DNA from: Sphingomonas adhaesiva | Lineage (GTDB): Bacteria; Pseudomonadota; Alphaproteobacteria; Sphingomonadales; Sphingomonadaceae | Assembly (NCBI RefSeq): GCF_002374855.1 | Contig: NZ_NWVC01000006.1 | Coordinates: 62,001-126,000, forward strand | DNA length: 64,000 nucleotides | Direction of reading: 5' to 3' | Shown: positions 1 through 7,593 of the stretch, piece by piece | Position numbering within the stretch: position 1 is the first letter of the stretch | Layout of the letters: the number at the start of each line of letters is the position of its first letter | The notes under the pieces: generated by a model | Databases searched by the model: none | The model's input: the letters and a program-made list of their open reading frames with translations, nothing else | Told to the model about the DNA's origin: nothing | Translations under genes and position numbers: made by a program

Positions 1-210
1 GCCCCGCGCCATCCACGCCGCCGCCGCCAGTAACGGCAGCGCCAGCGCCATCCTCCAGAACGCCGCCGCGACCGGCCCGGTATCGGTCAGCCGCACGAAC
101 AGCGGCCCGAACGCCAGCGCCACATTGGCCACCACCGCGGCGACGAAACCGGCGGTATGCCCGCGGCTTTGTGCCGGAATAGCTTTTCTAGGCGACGATG
201 ACGCGTGCAT
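1..210 (-). CDS. EamA/DMT-family transporter, N-terminal fragment
   Basis: This is an open leftward frame from an ATG at 210 that runs off the left edge after 70 codons. After a polar start (MHASSSPRKAIPAQSRGH) the peptide becomes hydrophobic, with NVALAFGPLFVRLTDTGPVA followed by AFWRMALALPLLAAAAW. The FVRL...GPVAAAFWR pattern is typical of the first two helices of EamA-domain drug/metabolite transporters, which are ten-helix inner-membrane carriers or exporters. Substrate cannot be told from this fragment. It diverges from the ene-reductase gene to its right. The assignment rests on pattern recognition of the N-terminus only. Confidence 0.7.
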   Translation of the reverse strand, partial: MHASSSPRKAIPAQSRGHTAGFVAAVVANVALAFGPLFVRLTDTGPVAAAFWRMALALPLLAAAAWMARG

Positions 211-273
211 GTCGCCCCTTAGCTTCCTAGCTTGGCGCCGTCAGGTATCTTCGTGACAAAGGACATCATCCCT

Positions 274-1350
274 ATGCCAAGCCTGTTCGACCCGATCACG
301 ATCGGCGCGATCACTGCCCCGAACCGCATCTTCATGGCCCCGCTGACGCGCACCCGCGCCACCGATGGCCATGTCCCCACCGATCTGATGATCGAATATT
401 ACCGGCAGCGCGCCGGCGCTGGCCTCATTATTTCGGAAGCGACCGGGATCAGCCGCCAGGGGCTGGGCTGGCCGAATGCGCCGGGGCTGTGGACGCAGGA
501 ACAGACCGAGGCATGGAAGCCGGTGACCGCCGCGGTACATGACGCGGGCGGGCGGATCGTCGCGCAATTGTGGCACATGGGCCGGCTGGCGCGTCCCGAC
601 GTCACCGGGCTGCAGTCGCTGTCGTCCTCGACCGACCGCGCGCCCTATCACGATCCCGACAAGAATCCCTACGACACGCCGCGCGCCGCGACGCTGGACG
701 ACATCCGCCAGACGCTGGACGATTATGCCGCCGCCGCGCGCAACGCGATCGCCGCCGGCTTCGACGGGGTGCAGATCCACGGCGCGAACGGCTATTTCAT
801 CGACCAGTTCCTGCGCGACAACACCAACCATCGCGACGATGATTACGGCGGCTCGCCGGAAAACCGCATCCGCCTGATGCGCGAAGTGGTGGAGCGCGTC
901 ATCGCGGAGGTCGGCGCGGACCGCACTTCGATCCGCCTGTCGCCGAACGGCGAGACCCAGGGCGCGGACGATTCGAACCCGGAAGCGGTGTTCGTCCCCG
1001 CGGCGAAGGTGCTCAACGACCTGGGCATCGCCTTCCTGGAACTGCGCGAGCAGGCCAAGAACGGTACCTTCGGGGCCACGTCGGTGCCCAAGCTCAGCCC
1101 GAAGATCCGTCAGGTGTTCACCGGCCCGCTGGTGCTGAACCAGGATTATTCGAAGGAGGCCGCGCAGGCCGATCTCGATTCGGGCGTCGCCGATGCGATC
1201 GCCTGGGGCCGGCTGTTCATCGCCAATCCCGACCTGGTGGAGCGGTTCCGCCGCGACGCGGCGCTCAACACGCCCAATCCGAAGACCTTCTACGCCCCCG
1301 GGCCGGAGGGGTATATCGACTATCCCGCGCTGGAGCCGGCCGCGGCCTGA
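274..1350 (+). CDS. Old Yellow Enzyme-family flavin ene-reductase (NemA-like)
   Basis: A 358-residue FMN-dependent ene-reductase that, by family, uses NAD(P)H to reduce electron-poor C=C bonds such as N-ethylmaleimide, enones or nitro compounds in the cytoplasm. The N-terminus LFDPITIGAITAPNRIFMAP, the substrate/flavin motif IHGANGYFIDQFLRD with the His/Asn pair near residues 169 and 172, and DDDYGGSPENR are hallmarks of the class. Length matches the family. A TTG 42 nt upstream is also in frame, but ATG 274 has a good ribosome site (AAAGGA, 258-263) and starts exactly where family members start. It diverges from the EamA gene. The physiological substrate is unknown. Confidence 0.93.
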   Translation: MPSLFDPITIGAITAPNRIFMAPLTRTRATDGHVPTDLMIEYYRQRAGAGLIISEATGISRQGLGWPNAPGLWTQEQTEAWKPVTAAVHDAGGRIVAQLWHMGRLARPDVTGLQSLSSSTDRAPYHDPDKNPYDTPRAATLDDIRQTLDDYAAAARNAIAAGFDGVQIHGANGYFIDQFLRDNTNHRDDDYGGSPENRIRLMREVVERVIAEVGADRTSIRLSPNGETQGADDSNPEAVFVPAAKVLNDLGIAFLELREQAKNGTFGATSVPKLSPKIRQVFTGPLVLNQDYSKEAAQADLDSGVADAIAWGRLFIANPDLVERFRRDAALNTPNPKTFYAPGPEGYIDYPALEPAAA

Positions 1351-1387
1351 CGATCGCGCGCGCCGGCCCGGTCGCGGCCGGCGCGCG

Positions 1388-2638
1388 TCAGTCGCGGGCG
1401 GTGGCGTCGACCGGCGGTTCCTTCGCCATCGACGCCGCCACCGCGTCGACCCGTTCGATCACGCGCAGCACATTGCCCTGCGCCAGTCCCGACAGGTCGG
1501 CATCGCTCCATCCGCGCCGCGCCAGTTCGGCGAAGATCAGCGGATAGCCTTCGACGCCCTTCAGCCCGATCGGCCCGGTCCCGCTGATCCCGTCGAAATC
1601 GCCGCCCAGCCCCACCGCGCCGCGCCCCGCGACCTTGGCGACATGCTCGATATGGTCGGCGACGTCGGCGACGGTCACCGCCGGTTCCGGGTGCTGCGCG
1701 TCCCATGCCACCAGCGGCGCGGGCGCACGCGCGCCATATTCGTCGGTCGGCAGCCCCGCGCCCTTCGCGAACGCGCTGCGCGCCGCATCCCAGGCGCGCC
1801 AGCGCGCGGACACGAAGCTGGGATAGAAATTGACCATCACCACCCCGCCGCCGTCGCCGATCCGCTTCAGCAGCGCGTCGGGGATGTTGCGCGGCGCATC
1901 GGCGATCGCGCGCGCCGAGGAATGCGACGCGATCACCGGCGCGCGCGAGGCGTCCAGCGCGGCGGCCATCGTCGTGTCGGCGACATGACTGACGTCGACG
2001 ATCATGCCGATGCGGTTCATTTCCTTCACCACCTGCCGGCCGAAATCGTTCAGCCCGCCGGCGCGTGGGGCATCGGTGCTGCTGTCGGCCCATTCCAGGC
2101 TCTTGCCGTGGGTCAGCGTCATGTACCGCACGCCCAGCGCGCGATACTGGCGCAGCACCGACAGCCGTTTGTCGATCTGGTGCCCGCCCTCGACCCCGAT
2201 CAGCGACGCGATCCGCCCGCTCTTCTGGATGCGCCGCACGTCGTCGGCGCTGTCGGCCAGGGCGAAGGCGTCGGGCCAGGCCGCCGCCATCCGCCGGACG
2301 ATGTCGATTTCCTCCAGCGTCATTTCCACCGCGCGCGGCCCGGTGGCGCTGGCGGGGATATAGACCGACCAGAACTGCCCGCCGACATGCCCGCGCCGCA
2401 GCCGCGCGATGTCGGTCTGCAGCGGATAGGGCCAGCGCCTCGAATCCGTGCGCAGGTCCAGCGCCTCGACCCTCGCGCCATATTGCTGGCGGATTTCCCA
2501 CGGCAGGTCGTTGTGTCCGTCGATCACCGGGGTGCGTTCCAGCAACCGCTCGATCCGTGCCGGCACCGGCGGGGTGGCGGCGGGGGCGGGGGCTGGGGAT
2601 GCGGCGGCGGCGGCCTGGGCCAGGAAAAGCGCGATCAT
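1388..2638 (-). CDS. Membrane dipeptidase, peptidase family M19
   Basis: A 416-residue zinc dipeptidase of the renal-dipeptidase family, which hydrolyses dipeptides (including D-residue ones). The first roughly 20 residues (MIALFLAQAAAAASPAPAPA) form a signal peptide, so it is predicted to be periplasmic. The zinc-binding DGHNDLP motif lies near residue 38. Later family motifs are GVEGGHQ, LTHGKS, VDVSH, SHSSARAI and the C-terminal LGGDFDG. I chose ATG 2638 because the frame remains open upstream only through a basic stretch without family resemblance, and 2638 begins the signal peptide. It lies downstream of the S41 peptidase gene on the same strand, separated by about 300 nt that hold a palindromic element. 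Confidence 0.92.
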   Translation of the reverse strand: MIALFLAQAAAAASPAPAPAATPPVPARIERLLERTPVIDGHNDLPWEIRQQYGARVEALDLRTDSRRWPYPLQTDIARLRRGHVGGQFWSVYIPASATGPRAVEMTLEEIDIVRRMAAAWPDAFALADSADDVRRIQKSGRIASLIGVEGGHQIDKRLSVLRQYRALGVRYMTLTHGKSLEWADSSTDAPRAGGLNDFGRQVVKEMNRIGMIVDVSHVADTTMAAALDASRAPVIASHSSARAIADAPRNIPDALLKRIGDGGGVVMVNFYPSFVSARWRAWDAARSAFAKGAGLPTDEYGARAPAPLVAWDAQHPEPAVTVADVADHIEHVAKVAGRGAVGLGGDFDGISGTGPIGLKGVEGYPLIFAELARRGWSDADLSGLAQGNVLRVIERVDAVAASMAKEPPVDATARD

Positions 2639-2776
2639 GCGCCGCAGAACATCATATCGCCGGCGCGCGCGACAGCGAAAAACGCGATCCCGGCCATAAC
2701 CCGCGATTCTGGCGCACGCGGGCCGGCGGTGGGCCAAACCCCGCACCGGTCCGACACGCCTGCGAAAGCCCCTTCG

Positions 2777-2868
2777 TCATGCCGGACTTGTTCCGGCATC
2801 CATGTTGCCGCGGACGCACCAGCCGATGCTCTTGCGCCACCATGGACCCCGGCCTTCGCCGGGGTGGT
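2777..2868. repeat. Composite double-hairpin intergenic element, copy A
   Basis: The first hairpin has arms ATGCCGGA and TCCGGCAT around CTTGT (2779-2799). About 45 nt later comes a second hairpin with arms ACCCCGGC and GCCGGGGT around CTTC. The first hairpin, the spacer (containing GACGCACCAGCCG and GCTCTTGCG) and the start of the second hairpin recur with few changes at 31184-31260. This occupies most of the 300-nt gap between two leftward genes; a run of eight G at 2903-2910 follows. It looks like a REP/MITE-type element rather than a simple terminator, since no T-run follows. Confidence 0.7.
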
Positions 2869-2939
2869 GCAGTAACGTCCCGCAACGGCCTTCACCGCCG
2901 CCGGGGGGGGCGCCCCGGAGCGCGCGCCTTGCGCCCTCT

Positions 2940-4403
2940 TCAGAACAACCCCGGCGTCTCGCGCTGCGCGGTGTGCGGGCGGGCGGGGGACAGCAAGGTG
3001 CGCGCCTCGGCGGTCAGCCCGGCGGTGCGCTGCGCCGATGCGCTCGCGCCGATCGGGGTACAGCCGCGCCCGCCAAGATAGTTCAGCGCAGCGCGCACCG
3101 ACGCCTCGTTCGCATCGCCCAGCGGGCGGGTCAGGTCGTCGCTCGCCTGGCAGCTGGCCTCCACCTTGCCCGCCAGCCCGTTGTAGTAATCGCCCTGCCG
3201 CGCGGCATTCTGCAACGCCAGCGCGATCACGCGCAGCCGGTCGTCGGGGCAGGCGGGGTTGTCGAGCGGGATCTGCCCGACCGGCTTGCCATAGGTGTTG
3301 CTGCCGATCAGCGCGGCATTGCCGTGCAGGTACGGGATCATCGCGTTGATGACATATTCGCTGGCCGATGCGGTACCGCCGGTGCCGATGAACGCCACCT
3401 TGGTGGGCGTGATCGCATTGGCCTCGCGCCCGAAATAGATCGTCTCGTCGTTGCTCGACTTGCTCGGGCGGAACGCGACATAGGTCTGCACGTCGCTGGT
3501 GCTGCGCGCGCCGCCCAGCAGGTCGGTAAACGTCTGCGCCGTCGCCAGCAGCCCCCCGCCGTTATAGCGCAGGTCGACGATGACGTTGGTGATCCCTTGC
3601 GCGCGGAACGCGCCGAACGCGGTGCGCAGCTGGTCGTCGGCGGTGCTGATGAAGGTGCGCAGGTTGACATAGCCGACCTTGCGTCCGCCGTCGTCGATCA
3701 CCTTGTAGCCATAGCGCGGTGATACCGGTGCCAGCGAGAAATCCGCCTTGGACAGCGTGACCAGCCGCGTGCCCGACGAATCGATGACGCGGAACGTGCG
3801 CGTCGTGCCGGCGGTGTCGGGGCCGAGCGCGTTGTTCAGCGCATCGGTATTGCCCGACGACAACAGGCTGCTGACGGTCTGCAGGTTGCTGCTGCTGGTC
3901 CCCACCGCGTCGATCTGCGCGCCGCGGTCGACGTTGGCGGCCAGCGCCGGCCCGCCCTCGAACGCCTCGGTCACCAGCAGCCGGTTCGACCGGTCCAGCG
4001 TCAGCCGCACGCCGAACCCGGCGGTCGCGCCGGAGCTGTAATAGGCGTTCTCCTCCTTCACCGACGTCAGATAGGTGAAATAGCGGTCCTTGTTCTGCGC
4101 CCGCGCGGTCGCGGTCAGCGCGTCGAGGAAGGTGTCGACATCGCCATAGCGCGACGGGTCGATCGACGACGGCAGCGTATCCGGGAACAGATACCATTCG
4201 CGCATCTGCGCCAGCACCCAGTCCTGGCGCGCGCGCAGGCTGCACGATCCGCTGCTGGCCGGGGAGGGCGACGGTGTAGGCGCGGCGCCGGTCGATCCGC
4301 CGAAGCCGGTGCCGCCCGATCCGCCGCCGTCGCCCCCGCCGCACGAGGCGAGCATCGCCGCCAGCGCCACCAGTCCCACCACCGAACGCCGACCACTACG
4401 CAT
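2940..4403 (-). CDS. S41-family C-terminal-processing-type peptidase, predicted lipoprotein
   Basis: A 487-residue serine protease related to CtpA/tail-specific proteases. Residues 1-18 are a lipoprotein signal ending in a lipobox (AAMLASC), followed by a Gly/Ser/Pro-rich linker. A PDZ-like segment is visible around GFGVRLTLDRSNRLLV. The S41 core includes YVNLRTF, the VDLRYNGGGLL strand and the nucleophile motif TASASEYVI, with Ser near residue 348. I chose ATG 4403 for the signal peptide and the G-rich ribosome site just upstream (AGGGGG). It is likely anchored to the outer membrane facing the periplasm. A divergent small lipoprotein gene lies to the right. Substrate unknown. Confidence 0.9.
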   Translation of the reverse strand: MRSGRRSVVGLVALAAMLASCGGGDGGGSGGTGFGGSTGAAPTPSPSPASSGSCSLRARQDWVLAQMREWYLFPDTLPSSIDPSRYGDVDTFLDALTATARAQNKDRYFTYLTSVKEENAYYSSGATAGFGVRLTLDRSNRLLVTEAFEGGPALAANVDRGAQIDAVGTSSSNLQTVSSLLSSGNTDALNNALGPDTAGTTRTFRVIDSSGTRLVTLSKADFSLAPVSPRYGYKVIDDGGRKVGYVNLRTFISTADDQLRTAFGAFRAQGITNVIVDLRYNGGGLLATAQTFTDLLGGARSTSDVQTYVAFRPSKSSNDETIYFGREANAITPTKVAFIGTGGTASASEYVINAMIPYLHGNAALIGSNTYGKPVGQIPLDNPACPDDRLRVIALALQNAARQGDYYNGLAGKVEASCQASDDLTRPLGDANEASVRAALNYLGGRGCTPIGASASAQRTAGLTAEARTLLSPARPHTAQRETPGLF

Positions 4404-4524
4404 CACCAATACCCCCTGAAGCTGCCCTACGTTATATCGGGCACCGGCGCGCGTCATCAGGCGTTTCGCGTGCCGTCACGGGTCGTCGCCATCGCCGGCC
4501 CGCCACGACCGGGAAGGAGAGCGA

Positions 4525-4854
4525 ATGCGTCGTTTTGCGCTTGTGATGCTGGCCGCCGCGCCGCTGGCGGCGTGCGGGGGCGGCGGGGCCGCGCCGACCA
4601 ACACCGCGGAGGCGTCGAACGCCGGCGACACGGTCGCGCGAATCACCGCGATGAACGAAGGCGAGCGCAATGCGGTGCTGTTCCGCGCGATCCGCGACGC
4701 CCAGCGCGATTGCCAGCGCGTCGAACGCTCGACCGCGGCGCCCGCGGTCGGGGGAAAGCCCGCCTGGGTGGCGACGTGCGACGACAATTCGCATTGGCTG
4801 GTCGCGATCGGCAACGACGGCATCGCCGCCGTCGCCCCGGTTGCCCCCAGCTAA
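4525..4854 (+). CDS. Small predicted lipoprotein, unknown function
   Basis: A 109-residue protein beginning MRRFALVMLAAAPLAACGGG: a short basic n-region, a hydrophobic core and a lipobox (LAAC) at Cys 17, so it is probably a lipoprotein. The mature part contains two more cysteines (QRDCQRV and VATCDDN) that could form a disulfide, and the segment NSHWLVAIGNDGIAAVAPV, which recurs in small sphingomonad periplasmic proteins. The start has a clear ribosome site (GAAGGAGAG, 4513-4521). Its last 4 nt overlap the end of the convergent DUF1810 remnant. I do not recognise a named family and assign no function. Confidence 0.8.
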   Translation: MRRFALVMLAAAPLAACGGGGAAPTNTAEASNAGDTVARITAMNEGERNAVLFRAIRDAQRDCQRVERSTAAPAVGGKPAWVATCDDNSHWLVAIGNDGIAAVAPVAPS

Positions 4855-5259
4855 CCCGCGATCAGCGCCAGCGTCGCCGGGTCCGGCGCGCCGAACAGCC
4901 GGTTCAGCGTCGCCGCCACGATCGGCGGCGCGCCCGCCGCGGCGAACAGCGTCAGCGACGATCGCAGCTTCATCGCGTCGACCGATCCCAGCATCGCCTC
5001 GGCGGACCGGTCGCGGTGGCCCGCGATCGCGGTGACGCACGCGATATAGCGCGTGCCCCAGCAGCGGATGCGCCAGATAGGCGCGCGCCTCGGCCAAGTC
5101 GGCGATGGCGTAATGGCGTGCGGTCGCGCTGCGCCCCAGCCCGGCGATCTGCGGGAAGACGTACCACATCCAGTGGTGCCGCTTTTCCCCCGCGCGCAGT
5201 TCCGCCAGCGCGATGGCGTAGTCGTGCGACTGGGCGGCGGCGAACCGGTCAAGCTCCAT
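4851..5259 (-). pseudogene. DUF1810-family gene broken by a frameshift
   Basis: The N-terminal half reads from ATG 5259 (MELDRFAAAQSHDYAIALAE, then HHWMWYVFPQIAGLG and YLAHPLLG), and the C-terminal half reads in a different frame (TRYIACVTAI, AEAMLGSVDAMKLRSSLTLF, then NRLFGAPDPATLALIAG). Both halves match the conserved order of DUF1810 proteins. The frames join around 5052-5056, in GGGGCACGCG on the coding strand, where one extra base would explain the shift. Joined, the product would be about 135 residues, the usual DUF1810 length. It is either a real pseudogene or an assembly error. It ends over the last bases of the convergent lipoprotein gene. Confidence 0.75.
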
Positions 5260-5294
5260 GTCCGCCCAACGCACGGGCGCGGCCGGCGTGCCGG

Positions 5295-5402
5295 TCAGAT
5301 GCCGAACGCGCTCGCCGCGTCGACGTAGAGGAGCAGCCCGGTCGTCGAGAAGGCGGCGGCGAACAGCATGACGGTGCGATACGGATCGGGGTGGCGGCGC
5401 AT
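5295..5402 (-). CDS. 35-residue predicted single-pass membrane protein (second of a tandem pair)
   Basis: A short frame from ATG 5402: a charged N-terminus (MRRHPDPYRT) followed by one hydrophobic segment (VMLFAAAFSTTGLLLYV) and DAASAFGI. A ribosome site (CGGAG) sits 10-11 nt upstream. It begins 21 nt after the stop of the upstream gene at 5424-5531, which has exactly the same length and layout, so the two are probably co-transcribed and perhaps related. No family is recognised. The start, ribosome site and TM layout are visible; expression is inferred. Confidence 0.55.
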   Translation of the reverse strand: MRRHPDPYRTVMLFAAAFSTTGLLLYVDAASAFGI

Positions 5403-5423
5403 GGCGATCTGGCTCCGGGCGGG

Positions 5424-5531
5424 TCAGGCGATCGGCGTCAGCGGCACGGCGGCGCCCACCAGCATCGCGGCGACCGCGACGGCGGCGAACAGCGAAGCGG
5501 CGATACGGCTGAGGTCGGTGGAACGGTACAT
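5424..5531 (-). CDS. 35-residue predicted single-pass membrane protein (first of a tandem pair)
   Basis: A short frame from ATG 5531: MYRSTDLSRIAASLFAAVAV, then AAMLVGAAVPLTPIA. This is a short polar N-terminus with one basic residue pair and a single 20-residue hydrophobic helix. The ribosome site CCGGAGACC is well placed. A short inverted repeat (5553-5569) lies in the leader and a sigma-54-like promoter (5583-5598) lies upstream. Followed 21 nt later by a second 35-residue membrane protein. It lies 127 nt downstream of the diguanylate cyclase gene on the same strand. Function unknown; it could be a membrane-bound modulator or a type I toxin-like peptide, but nothing in the sequence decides this. 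Confidence 0.55.
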   Translation of the reverse strand: MYRSTDLSRIAASLFAAVAVAAMLVGAAVPLTPIA

Positions 5532-5552
5532 GGCAGGTCTCCGGTAGCGATC

Positions 5553-5569
5553 GACCGGACGATCCGGTC
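5553..5569 (-). other. Short hairpin in the leader of the small-protein pair
   Basis: A perfect 7-bp inverted repeat, GACCGGA and TCCGGTC around CGA. It lies 22-38 nt upstream of the start codon at 5531 and just downstream of the predicted transcription start of the sigma-54-like promoter. It would form a 5' stem-loop in the mRNA or could be a protein-binding palindrome. Confidence 0.5.
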
Positions 5570-5582
5570 ACGCCACCGCAAC

Positions 5583-5598
5583 AGCATCGATTGTGCCA
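5583..5598 (-). promoter_or_regulatory. Sigma-54-like -24/-12 promoter candidate
   Basis: On the minus strand the sequence reads TGGCACAATCGATGCT: a TGGCAC block with GG exactly 10 nt from the GC of ATGCT, matching the -24/-12 spacing (GG-N10-GC) of sigma-54 promoters with one mismatch in the -12 block. It would start RNA around 5572, about 40 nt before the first small ORF. Chance matches of this length are possible, and I cannot see whether the genome encodes RpoN. Confidence 0.4.
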
Positions 5599-5658
5599 GA
5601 AATGGAAAGTGGCGGTATTACAGGGCGTTGTGGGTCCGCGGCATCGCCGGACGGCGAA

Positions 5659-6753
5659 TCACGCCACCTGTCGTTCGCACGTTTCGCCAACATGTGGCGC
5701 GGTGATCGTGCGCGCGCGGCCCTGGTCCTTGGCGCGGTACAAAGCGGCGTCGGCGCGCAGCATCAACGCGGCGCGCCCCTCGCCCGGGCAGCCTTCGGCG
5801 ACCCCGGCGGAGAAGGAGACGGTGCCGATCAGCTCGCCGGTTTCGCGCACGCGCAGCCGGCGGGCGGTGATCGCCTGGCGCGCGCTTTCGATCCGTTCCG
5901 CGGCCTCGTCCAGCCCGATCCGGTCGAACAGCAGCGCGAATTCCTCGCCGCCATAGCGCGCGACCAGGCAGCCGCATTCGCTGGCCAGCGTATGCGCCAC
6001 CGCGCGGATCACCCGGTCGCCCACCGCATGGCCGAAATTGTCGTTGATGTTCTTGAAATGGTCGATGTCGCAGATCGCGACCGCGACCGGCCGCTCGCGG
6101 TCCAGCCCGGCGAAGGTTTCGTCGAACGCGCGGCGGTTGGGCAATTCGGTCAACGGGTCGGTGCGCGCCGATCCGCGCGCCTCGTCCAGCGCGGCGCGCA
6201 GTTCCTCGGTTTCGCGCCGGGCGGCGTCCAGCCGCTCCTCGGCCTGGTGGACGCGCGCGATCATGTCGTTGGTCAGCCGCCCGATCTCCTCGGCGCTGGC
6301 GGCGGGGCCGACATCGCGCATCTGCGCGGCGCTGCGTTCCAGGTCGCGGCCGAAATTGTTCGCCTCGGCATGGGCGATCGTGATCGTGTCGTCGAACCCG
6401 GCGATCTGCATCAGCACGCGCTCGATCATCGCCTGGTGCGTGGCGGGATCGGCGACCATCCGGTCGTCGTCGTCGTCATTGTCCGCATCGGTCGCACCGG
6501 CGACGGGCGCGCCGGTGATCGCCTGCCCGCCCAGCCGCACGATATCCTGCGCGGTCAGCCGCACGCCGCCGTCGGTGATTTCCGCCACGCGCCGCGCCAG
6601 AAGGCCGTCGGCATTGGCCAGCACGGCATGGGCGAAGCTGTAATGCGCCGGATCGGGGCTGAGCCGGTTGGCGGTCAGGAACGCACCGATCTTCGCAAAC
6701 AGCCGATCCCCGGTCGACGCCTGCGCCGCGTGATCCGTCTTCCCTGCCACCAC
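5659..6753 (-). CDS. GGDEF-domain diguanylate cyclase
   Basis: A 364-residue predicted cytoplasmic diguanylate cyclase that makes c-di-GMP from two GTP. There are no clear membrane segments. An acidic run (DNDDDDD) lies near residue 90 and a coiled-coil-like stretch near 165-195 (NDMIARVHQAEERLDAARRE). The GGDEF domain follows from about 200 (DPLTELPNRRAF, ICDIDHFKNINDNFGHAVGD). The catalytic signature is RYGGEEF near residue 270. The RxxD allosteric product-inhibition site expected just before it is absent (SECGCLVARYGGEEF), so feedback inhibition may be missing. It starts at a GTG (a second GTG follows directly) behind GGGAG. No sensor domain is recognised in the N-terminal part. Confidence 0.93.
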   Translation of the reverse strand: MVAGKTDHAAQASTGDRLFAKIGAFLTANRLSPDPAHYSFAHAVLANADGLLARRVAEITDGGVRLTAQDIVRLGGQAITGAPVAGATDADNDDDDDRMVADPATHQAMIERVLMQIAGFDDTITIAHAEANNFGRDLERSAAQMRDVGPAASAEEIGRLTNDMIARVHQAEERLDAARRETEELRAALDEARGSARTDPLTELPNRRAFDETFAGLDRERPVAVAICDIDHFKNINDNFGHAVGDRVIRAVAHTLASECGCLVARYGGEEFALLFDRIGLDEAAERIESARQAITARRLRVRETGELIGTVSFSAGVAEGCPGEGRAALMLRADAALYRAKDQGRARTITAPHVGETCERQVA

Positions 6754-6840
6754 CGTCTCCCGGCGCCGTTACGGCGCTGCAATGATCGAACGGTCGGGAT
6801 ATAGCGTGACAGGTGCTAACAGATCGTATGTGCAGGGAAT

Positions 6841-7395
6841 TTACCGCGTGCGCAGCTTCTGCACCGCCGCCAGCGTCAACGCGACATGCTCCGCCGGGTT
6901 CATGTCGGAATGGACGAACGCGATCCGCCCGTCGCGCCCGATGACGTAGCTGGTGCGCGTGGTCGCGTCGCGGCCCTTCACCTGCCGCCCCAGCGCGACG
7001 TCATAGCCGGCGATCACGCGCGGCCCGGCGCTGGCCACCGCGAACTTGCCCGCGCATTCGCTGGACGAGAATTTCTGCAGCTCGGCGACATCGTCCGCCG
7101 ACATGCCGATCACCGTCGCGCCCGCCGCCTTGAACGCATCGACCTTCTCGGCGAAGGCGCGCGCCTCGGCGTTGCAGCCGGAGGTGAACGCCGCCGGGAA
7201 GAAGTACAGCACCACCGGCCCGCGGCGCAGCTGCTGCTTCAGGTTGATCGCCACCACCTTGCCCGCGATCGCGCCGCGGGTGCTGAAATCGGGCGCGACC
7301 GCCCCGGGGGCCAGCGCGGCGGCGGCCGGCGCGGCCCCCAGCGAGAACGAGGCGGCGAAAGCGGCGAGCGTCGCCGCGGCAGTCAGGAAGCGCAT
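6841..7395 (-). CDS. Exported peroxiredoxin (AhpC/TSA, BCP-like)
   Basis: A 184-residue thiol peroxidase. Residues 1-27 (MRFLTAAATLAAFAASFSLG plus an AAPAAA cleavage region) look like a Sec signal, placing it in the periplasm. The thioredoxin fold follows from APDFSTRG; the peroxidatic Cys is Cys 74 in FFPAAFTSGCNAEARAF and a candidate resolving Cys is Cys 114 in SSECAGKF. By family it reduces H2O2 and organic peroxides with electrons from a thiol donor, as yet unidentified. ATG 7395 has an excellent ribosome site (AAGGAG, 7404-7409). The frame continues open far upstream, but that part is antisense to hisN and is not coding. It diverges from hisN across a large inverted repeat. Confidence 0.9.
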   Translation of the reverse strand: MRFLTAAATLAAFAASFSLGAAPAAAALAPGAVAPDFSTRGAIAGKVVAINLKQQLRRGPVVLYFFPAAFTSGCNAEARAFAEKVDAFKAAGATVIGMSADDVAELQKFSSSECAGKFAVASAGPRVIAGYDVALGRQVKGRDATTRTSYVIGRDGRIAFVHSDMNPAEHVALTLAAVQKLRTR

Positions 7396-7449
7396 CGGGG
7401 TTACTCCTTGGTTGCCTCGCACTCTAGCGTTTGATCCACGTGCGTGGAA

Positions 7450-7531
7450 GCGGCACCGGCCCGCTCCCCCACCCGACCGCCCATTCAGGATACGCTGTGG
7501 GCGGTCGGGTGGGGGAGCGGGCCGGTGCCGC
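7450..7531. repeat. Perfect 34-bp inverted repeat with 14-nt loop
   Basis: The left arm is 7450-7483 and the right arm 7498-7531; the arms are exact reverse complements over 34 nt, beginning GCGGCACCGGCCCGCT and ending GGGCCGGTGCCGC. The loop is TTCAGGATACGCTG. It lies between the divergent peroxiredoxin and hisN genes, so it cannot be a terminator shared by converging genes. It would lie in the 5' leader or promoter region of one or both. No T-run follows either arm. Confidence 0.9.
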
Positions 7532-7593
7532 ACAGATCCAACTCGCTGGATCGCACCTAGCGCGCGGCGGCGCGGCGCGATAGGCCCGGGGTC

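Noticed and set aside
2903..2910. Run of eight G as a possible phase-variation tract
   Set aside because: It lies between genes and not within a coding region or a spaced promoter, so switching would have no clear effect; could also be a sequencing-sensitive run.
6466..6490. Asp-coding trinucleotide repeat in the diguanylate cyclase
   Set aside because: Changes in copy number would be in frame and only alter an acidic linker; short and not unusual in high-GC genomes.
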